Shown: piece after piece, positions 59,002 to 64,000 of the stretch
Layout: each line of letters begins with the position of its first letter
Position numbering within the stretch: position 1 is the first letter of the stretch
Assembly (NCBI RefSeq): GCF_000968135.1
Contig: NZ_FO538765.1
Coordinates: forward strand, 3,422,001 to 3,486,000
Source: Magnetospira sp. QH-2
Lineage (GTDB): Bacteria; Pseudomonadota; Alphaproteobacteria; Rhodospirillales; Magnetospiraceae
Length of the DNA stretch: 64,000 nt
Reading direction: 5' to 3'
Made by a program: the position numbers and the translations under genes
The notes under the pieces: model-generated
What the model was told of the DNA's origin: nothing
The model's database searches: none
What the model saw: the letters and a program-made list of their open reading frames with translations, nothing else

Positions 59002-61233
59002 ATGGCTGTAGGCGGAGAAACGGACCAGACGCCAACAGCCGCGAGCCCGGACCAACAACCGGAGCCCCGCTCAGGACCACAAGCCGATGACTCGGTGGTG
59101 CTCTCCGCGGTGGAAAGCGATCCGCTGCTCGCCTGTCTGGAATTCATCAGCGCTTTCCATAAACGTCCCTACTCCGCCAAGGTGCTGGTGGCCGGTCTGC
59201 CTGTCGGTCCAGAGGGCATGACCCCGCAGATCTTCCTCAAAGCCGCCGAACGGGCGGGCTTCCGGTCAAAAATCGTCAAACGGTCTTTTTCCCGCATTCC
59301 CATTGATGTCTATCCGGTGGTGGTGATGCTGGCCTCGGGGCCAGTGGTGCTGGTCCGTCGAACCGAAGACGGCCGAGCCATCGCCTTTCTACCGGAAACC
59401 GGATCGGTGGAAACCGGGTCCCTGGATGAGCTGATCGAGAACTACACCGGCTACGCCGCCTTCGTCCGGCCAGAGGTGGTGCTGGAGGATTTCGAGCAAA
59501 GCACCCGGGACGACGACAAGAAACACTGGTTCTGGGGCACCATCTTCAAAAGCAAAGGCCTCTATCTTCAGGTCATGCTGGCTGCCGTGGTGATCAACAT
59601 GTTCGCCATGACCGTGCCTTTGTTCACCATGAACGTCTATGACCGGGTGGTGCCCAATAACGCCATCGAGACTCTGTACGTTCTGGCCATCGGCGCCGGG
59701 CTCGTCTTTGTCTTCGATTTTATCCTAAAGACCCTGCGCGGGCTGTTCATCGACCTGGCGGGCAAGCGGGCCGATGTCATCCTGGCCTGCCGTATTTTTG
59801 ATCAGCTGTTGGACATGAAGATCGCCTCGCGACCGCAATCGGCGGGGGCCTTTGCCAGCACCTTGAAAGAGTTCGAGAGCGTTCGGGACTTCTTCACATC
59901 GGCCACCCTGATTTCCTTCGTCGACCTGCCCTTTGCCCTTTTGTTCCTGCTGGTCATCTATTTCCTGGCCGGGCCGCCGGTGTTCGTGTTCATTGCCGCC
60001 ATTGGGCTGGTGCTTGTCTATGCGCTGCTGGTGCAGATCCCCTTGGGCCGGGTGGTTCGGCGCTATTACAAGGAAAACCAGCAGCGCCATGGCATCCTGA
60101 TCGAGACCATCAACGGCCTGGAAATCATCAAGAGCATCGGCGCCGAAGCCCGCATGCGCTACCTGTGGGAAGGTCTGGTGGGTCTGACCGCCAAGTCGAG
60201 CCAGTCATCGCGGGCCTGGTCCATGTCGGCACAGAATTTCGCTGCCTTGATCAATCAGGTCTCCAATGTATCCGTGGTGATCGTCGGCGTGCATCTGCTG
60301 GTCGAGGGCGAAATGACCATGGGCGGCATCATCGCCACGGTTATGCTCGGCTCACGGGCCTTGGGCCCCTTCACCCAATTGTCCCAGCTCTTGGTGCGGT
60401 TGAACCAGACCCGGGCGTCCCTGGGCGGCCTGAACAGCATGATGCAGGCCGAGGTGGAACGCCCGCCGGAGAAGCGGTTCTTGCACCGCCCGACCCTCGA
60501 GGGCTCGGTGGCCTTCGACCATGTCTCCTTTACCTACCCGGGTCGCGAAGCCCCGGCCCTGCGCGACATCTCGTTCAATATCAAGGCTGGGGAGCATGTG
60601 GGCATCATCGGGCGCATCGGGTCTGGCAAGAGCACGGTGGCCAAGCTGGTCATGGGCTTGTACGACTCGCAAGATGGCATGGTGACGATCGGCGGGACCG
60701 ACCTGCGCCAGATCGACCCGGTGGATCTGCGCCGGGAGATTGGCTACGTGCCGCAGGAACCGTTCCTGTTCCGCGGCACCATCCGTGACAACATCGCCGC
60801 CGCCGCGCCCCATGTGTCGGACGAAAAGATTCTCAATGCGGCCCGGCTGACCGGCGTTGATGAGCTGGTCCGGCAAAGCCCGTTGGGTTACGACACCCCG
60901 GTGGGCGAGCGGGGCGACGGCCTGTCCGGCGGCCAGCGCCAGGCGGTGACCCTGGCCCGCGCCATTGTCCGTGACCCGGCCATTGTGATCATGGATGAAC
61001 CGACCAGTTCCATGGACGCGCGCACCGAGGATGAACTGTTCAAGGGCCTGAAAGACAGCCTTAAGGGCCGGACCTTGTTGCTGGTCACCCATCGGGGGTC
61101 GCTGCTCGGGCTGGTGGACCGGCTGATTGTCATGGACTCCGGCACCGTTGTTGCCGACGGACCGCGTCAGAAAGTGGTCGAGGATCTAGCCAAGGGACGC
61201 GTTCGCAGCTCCAAGTCGGGAGCCGCAAAATGA
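59002..61233 (+). CDS. Type I secretion ABC transporter (LapB-like)
   Basis: 743 residues. An N-terminal C39-like domain (~30-170) lacks a catalytic Cys (DPLLACLEFISAFHKRPYSAK), as in transporters of large RTX adhesins. A membrane domain follows (~180-460, with VPLFTMNVYDRVVPNNAIETL) and then an ATPase domain with Walker A GRIGSGKST, signature LSGGQRQ and Walker B IVIMDEPTSSMD. It drives export of the adhesin through the HlyD and TolC components. The HlyD gene overlaps its stop by 4 bp. Confidence 0.95.
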   Translation: MAVGGETDQTPTAASPDQQPEPRSGPQADDSVVLSAVESDPLLACLEFISAFHKRPYSAKVLVAGLPVGPEGMTPQIFLKAAERAGFRSKIVKRSFSRIPIDVYPVVVMLASGPVVLVRRTEDGRAIAFLPETGSVETGSLDELIENYTGYAAFVRPEVVLEDFEQSTRDDDKKHWFWGTIFKSKGLYLQVMLAAVVINMFAMTVPLFTMNVYDRVVPNNAIETLYVLAIGAGLVFVFDFILKTLRGLFIDLAGKRADVILACRIFDQLLDMKIASRPQSAGAFASTLKEFESVRDFFTSATLISFVDLPFALLFLLVIYFLAGPPVFVFIAAIGLVLVYALLVQIPLGRVVRRYYKENQQRHGILIETINGLEIIKSIGAEARMRYLWEGLVGLTAKSSQSSRAWSMSAQNFAALINQVSNVSVVIVGVHLLVEGEMTMGGIIATVMLGSRALGPFTQLSQLLVRLNQTRASLGGLNSMMQAEVERPPEKRFLHRPTLEGSVAFDHVSFTYPGREAPALRDISFNIKAGEHVGIIGRIGSGKSTVAKLVMGLYDSQDGMVTIGGTDLRQIDPVDLRREIGYVPQEPFLFRGTIRDNIAAAAPHVSDEKILNAARLTGVDELVRQSPLGYDTPVGERGDGLSGGQRQAVTLARAIVRDPAIVIMDEPTSSMDARTEDELFKGLKDSLKGRTLLLVTHRGSLLGLVDRLIVMDSGTVVADGPRQKVVEDLAKGRVRSSKSGAAK

Positions 61234-62699
61234 GCCGCAACATTCTTTATCGTATGTTCAAACCTTTCATCGTCTGGGGCAAAAACCGCGGAGACGACCT
61301 GAAAGAAGCATCTCCCTCGGCGGCGGTGGAAGATACCTTTTTTGCCTCCAAACAATGGATCAAGAGCCAGACCGATGGCGTGGCCCGCCCCGAAGACGCA
61401 AGCTATATGCGCAATTTGAAGGCGGCCTCGGTTCAAACGACCCCATTTTGGACCCACCTTTTGTTGGTCACGGTGGTGTTGTCGGTGGCCGGTGTGATCT
61501 ATTGGGCCTCGGTGGCGGACCTGGACGAAGTGGTGACCGGCATGGGCAAGGTCATTCCGTCCAATCAGTTGCAGGTGGTGCAGAACCTCGAAGGCGGCAT
61601 CGTTCAGAGCATCCATGTGAAGGAAGGCGATCTTGTATTTGCCGACGATGTATTGGTGACCATCGACCAGACCCAGTACAAGTCCAAGTTCCGCGAGCAA
61701 CGGGCCAAATACCTCGGCCTGCTGGCCTCCCAGACCCGCATGGAAGCGGAACTGGCGGGCCGCGACACGGTCATCTATCCCAAGGAAGTGATGGAGGAGG
61801 CACCGGAAATCGCCCGCAACGAAGATCGCCTGATGAAGGCCCGGGCCACCGAACTGGGCAGTTCCATCGCCGCGCTCAAGGATACCTCCACGCAGCGCCA
61901 GGCCGAGATCCGCGAGATTCAATCCCGGATCGGCAATCTGGGCAATCAGTTGGGCCTTTCCAACAAGCAGGTCAAGATGATCCGGCCCATGGTTAAGGCC
62001 GGGGCCATGTCGGAGTTGGAACTGCTGCGCCTGCAACAGGAAATCGCGGCCTTGCAGGTGGAAGTGAGTGCCGCCAAGGACAGCCTGCCCCGGGTGCGGG
62101 CCGCCGCCCGGGAAGCCGAAAACCGCATTAAGGAACGGCGCAATAAGTTCCTGTCGGAAACCCAAGCGGCACTGGGCGAAACAAACATCGATATCAGCGC
62201 CCTGGAAGAACTCATGGGGGGCGAGGAAGACAAGATCCGCCGCTCCGAGGTCCGCTCACCGGTCAAGGGGACGATCAGCAAGATCAACGTCACCACCATC
62301 GGCGGCGTGGTCAAGCCAGGCATGGATATCGTCGAAATCGTGCCCATCGAGGACGCCTTGTTGGTAGAGGCCCGTATCCGCCCCGCCGACGTGGCCTTTT
62401 TGCACCCCGGTCAGCAGGCAACGGTGAAGATTACCGCCTATGACTTCGCGGTCTATGGCGGCATGAAGGCGGAGCTGGAACATATCAGCGCCAATACCAT
62501 TACCGACGAGGAAGGCGAGGCCTTCTACCTGATCCGCCTGCGGTCAAAGGGCAAAATCACCGGCAAAAAGGGCGAGGACCTGTCCATCATTTCCGGCATG
62601 CAGGCCGAGGTGGATATCATCACCGGCAAGAAAACCGTGTTGGCATACCTGATCAAGCCAATCATCCGAGGCGCCAACAGAGCGCTGCATGAGCGTTAG
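61230..62699 (+). CDS. HlyD-family type I secretion periplasmic adaptor (LapC-like)
   Basis: 489 residues. A cytoplasmic N-terminus of ~75 residues precedes one membrane helix (FWTHLLLVTVVLSVAGVIYWAS), then the lipoyl motif VVQNLEGGIVQSIHVKEGDLV, a long coiled-coil (about 150-340), the second lipoyl half (RSPVKGTISKINVTTIGGVVKPG) and a C-terminal barrel ending in LIKPIIRG. This is the standard HlyD/LapC layout. It overlaps the ABC gene at its start and is convergent with the protease gene, their stops overlapping by 4 bp. Confidence 0.95.
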   Translation: MSRNILYRMFKPFIVWGKNRGDDLKEASPSAAVEDTFFASKQWIKSQTDGVARPEDASYMRNLKAASVQTTPFWTHLLLVTVVLSVAGVIYWASVADLDEVVTGMGKVIPSNQLQVVQNLEGGIVQSIHVKEGDLVFADDVLVTIDQTQYKSKFREQRAKYLGLLASQTRMEAELAGRDTVIYPKEVMEEAPEIARNEDRLMKARATELGSSIAALKDTSTQRQAEIREIQSRIGNLGNQLGLSNKQVKMIRPMVKAGAMSELELLRLQQEIAALQVEVSAAKDSLPRVRAAAREAENRIKERRNKFLSETQAALGETNIDISALEELMGGEEDKIRRSEVRSPVKGTISKINVTTIGGVVKPGMDIVEIVPIEDALLVEARIRPADVAFLHPGQQATVKITAYDFAVYGGMKAELEHISANTITDEEGEAFYLIRLRSKGKITGKKGEDLSIISGMQAEVDIITGKKTVLAYLIKPIIRGANRALHER

Positions 62700-63328
62700 C
62701 TCTTGCGCTTTTTTTTCGGGCCCCCCCGATGGCGCCACCAGGCCTTTTCATTGATGGAGAACTTGGGTTGGTAATGATGGATACGATCGGCAGGCGTAAC
62801 CAGGACCACTTGATTGTCCAAAACCATGATGTCGTTGTCCATGTACACGGCAAGAATGGCATGTCCGGCCCGCAGGTTCAGATCCTGAACCGCCACCACG
62901 CGCATTTTCGCCGGGTCGAACCCCAGTCTCTTGAGCGCCATGTACTTGGTGATGGCATAGTCTTCACAGTCGCCGTTGCGGGCCAGGAACTCCGTCGGCG
63001 TGGCCCAATAATCCTCGACTCCCCAGTTCACCGGATCAACGATATACGGCTTGCGATTGGCAAAACCGTTCACTTTCTCCAGCAGTTTCTGCTTCGGCAA
63101 CTTGCGGTCGGTTTCGGCCAGAAAGGCTTTCCAGTCCGCTGTCTTGATCAGCGCCCCGCGCGAACGGCGCACCACCTTGGTCCATTGATCAAAGGCTTTC
63201 AAATTGGTGCTGCGGTATTCCTTGGAATTGAAGATCCCCGGCTTACCACGCGCTTGAGCCTCGGACCCTGGCAGGAATCCGGCCATGGCTGAGGCACTGA
63301 GCAGCGTTAGAAAAGCCCGACGGTTCAT
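62696..63328 (-). CDS. LapG-like periplasmic cysteine protease (BTLCP family)
   Basis: 210 residues. The N-terminus MNRRAFLTLLSASAMAG is a signal peptide with a twin-Arg-like RRxFL motif. The transglutaminase-like catalytic triad is visible: Cys121 in NGDCEDYA, His156 in RAGHAILAV and Asp171 in MVLDNQ. Family members such as LapG cleave LapA-type adhesins at a di-alanine (TAAG) site to release cells from surfaces. The adhesin upstream has such a site. LapD, the c-di-GMP receptor that restrains LapG, is not seen in the window. The tail is basic (GGPKKKRKS). Confidence 0.9.
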   Translation of the reverse strand: MNRRAFLTLLSASAMAGFLPGSEAQARGKPGIFNSKEYRSTNLKAFDQWTKVVRRSRGALIKTADWKAFLAETDRKLPKQKLLEKVNGFANRKPYIVDPVNWGVEDYWATPTEFLARNGDCEDYAITKYMALKRLGFDPAKMRVVAVQDLNLRAGHAILAVYMDNDIMVLDNQVVLVTPADRIHHYQPKFSINEKAWWRHRGGPKKKRKS

Positions 63329-63414
63329 GAGGTGCGTTGTCTCGTCATCATCACTGGCCCTTGAGTATACCTCGAAGACCCATCTGGAATCACCTTTGTA
63401 TTGGGAGACCCCTC

Positions 63415-64000
63415 TTGTCGACAGGTATTGAACAAAAAGTCCGGCGCGCCATTTTGATCGGGGGCCTGGTATTGGGTGGTGTCACTGTCCTCGCCATCAT
63501 CCTGTCGATCACCTTCGTGGAGAGCCAGAAGCGGCGCGATCTTTTGGCCTGGAACGACCGCCTGTCCCTTGTCGCCGATAGCCGACTGGCCGCCCTGGAT
63601 GGCTGGCTGAAAGGTCAATGGGCCGTGATCGAGGAAATTGCCGGCAATGAGTCGGTACGCCTCGCCCTGATGGAGGGCGCTGGCGACGGCGTGCTGGGCG
63701 AAGAGGAGCGCGCCAACCTGGTCTCGGAAATCCAATACCTAAGCAATTACCTGAATGCCACCGCGCGGCGCGAAGGCTTCATGAGCGAAATTCAACCGGT
63801 GGCCGCCAATCTGGACGGCGGCCCGCCGGTGGGGCTGGCGGTTCTCGACGCAACGAATCGGCCGCTGATTGCCAGTGGCCGATTCAGCGGCCTTGAAACC
63901 GTGGTGCGAGACGCCGCCATTGAAGCGCGAGACCGAGGCCGGGCGTTGATTGATCTTCGGGCCTCGACAGCCGGACCCGTCCTCGGCTTTGCCCATGCCA
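63415..64000 (+). CDS. Membrane-anchored sensor protein, 5' part only
   Basis: 195 residues are visible; the rest lies beyond the window. The likely start is TTG at 63415, with GGGAG 7 bases upstream and no ATG until deep in the frame. A basic start (STGIEQKVRRA) leads into one membrane helix (ILIGGLVLGGVTVLAIILSITFV), then a periplasmic helical and alpha/beta region (WLKGQWAVIEEIAGNESVRLALMEG, VGLAVLDATNRPLIASGRF) like double-Cache sensors of kinases, cyclases or chemoreceptors. The output domain cannot be known. Being next to the LapG-like gene, it could be the c-di-GMP control element of that system, but that is inference. Confidence 0.7.
   Translation, partial: MSTGIEQKVRRAILIGGLVLGGVTVLAIILSITFVESQKRRDLLAWNDRLSLVADSRLAALDGWLKGQWAVIEEIAGNESVRLALMEGAGDGVLGEEERANLVSEIQYLSNYLNATARREGFMSEIQPVAANLDGGPPVGLAVLDATNRPLIASGRFSGLETVVRDAAIEARDRGRALIDLRASTAGPVLGFAHA

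Noticed and set aside
63415-64000. Calling the last gene LapD
   Set aside because: The visible part shows only a membrane helix and a Cache-like periplasmic region; no HAMP, GGDEF or EAL segment is in the window, so the assignment cannot be supported.

Overview
The window looks like a chromosome segment of a GC-rich alphaproteobacterium, most likely a Rhodospirillales-type organism with a respiratory and sulfur-related metabolism. Clues are a GapR nucleoid protein, a rhodoquinone biosynthesis gene (rquA) beside frdABCD, a bacterial transglutaminase-like (LapG-type) protease, sulfur-globule-like secreted proteins and hydrogenase maturation genes. I see no rRNA, tRNA, CRISPR array, IS element or phage gene, and the species cannot be named from sequence alone.

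Layout. (1) 1-8943, minus strand: an operon-like run that begins with an SCP-2-like protein and an RND adaptor/permease pair. It continues into four secreted low-complexity or LolA-like proteins, one resembling sulfur globule proteins, and ends in a ParA-like ATPase cut by the left edge. (2) 9244-15414: an M41-like protein without the catalytic HExxH, a coiled-coil membrane protein and a second RND adaptor/permease pair. That pair is divergent from an ArsR-family regulator with the two cysteines, 66 residues apart, of the persulfide sensors BigR/SqrR. (3) 15539-17605: a DMT transporter, a metallophosphoesterase and a small unknown gene. (4) 18009-22027: frdABCD-rquA, a quinol:fumarate reductase linked to the rhodoquinone enzyme. 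(5) 22055-31357: mostly housekeeping or unknown genes (ettA, a fatty acid hydroxylase, trxC, an IsdG-like monooxygenase, an RluA-type pseudouridine synthase, gapR, YqgE). (6) 31570-33991: a small membrane protein, a tandem universal stress protein and a TauE/SafE exporter, next to a divergent LysR regulator.

(7) 34008-39797, minus strand: hypB-hypC-hypD-mntA-hepT-hypE-hypX. A HepT/MntA toxin-antitoxin-type pair sits inside the operon with start/stop overlaps. (8) 40022-48477: a phosphorelay. It contains a 2024-residue hybrid kinase with five periplasmic solute-binding domains, a receiver-GGDEF protein, a single-domain receiver, and a divergent OmpR-type regulator whose phospho-acceptor Asp is replaced by Ser. 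Paired direct repeats lie in the shared promoter. (9) 48602-63328: a Lap-like type I secretion module. It has a 2985-residue adhesin with an N-terminal TAAG site and four blocks of exactly seven ~55-residue repeats, then TolC, ABC and HlyD components and a LapG-like protease. A truncated membrane sensor closes the window.

The most distinctive items are the persulfide-sensor/RND/sulfur-globule region, the toxin-antitoxin pair in the hyp operon, the five-flytrap kinase with its unphosphorylatable partner regulator, and the adhesin predicted to carry four seven-bladed propellers.
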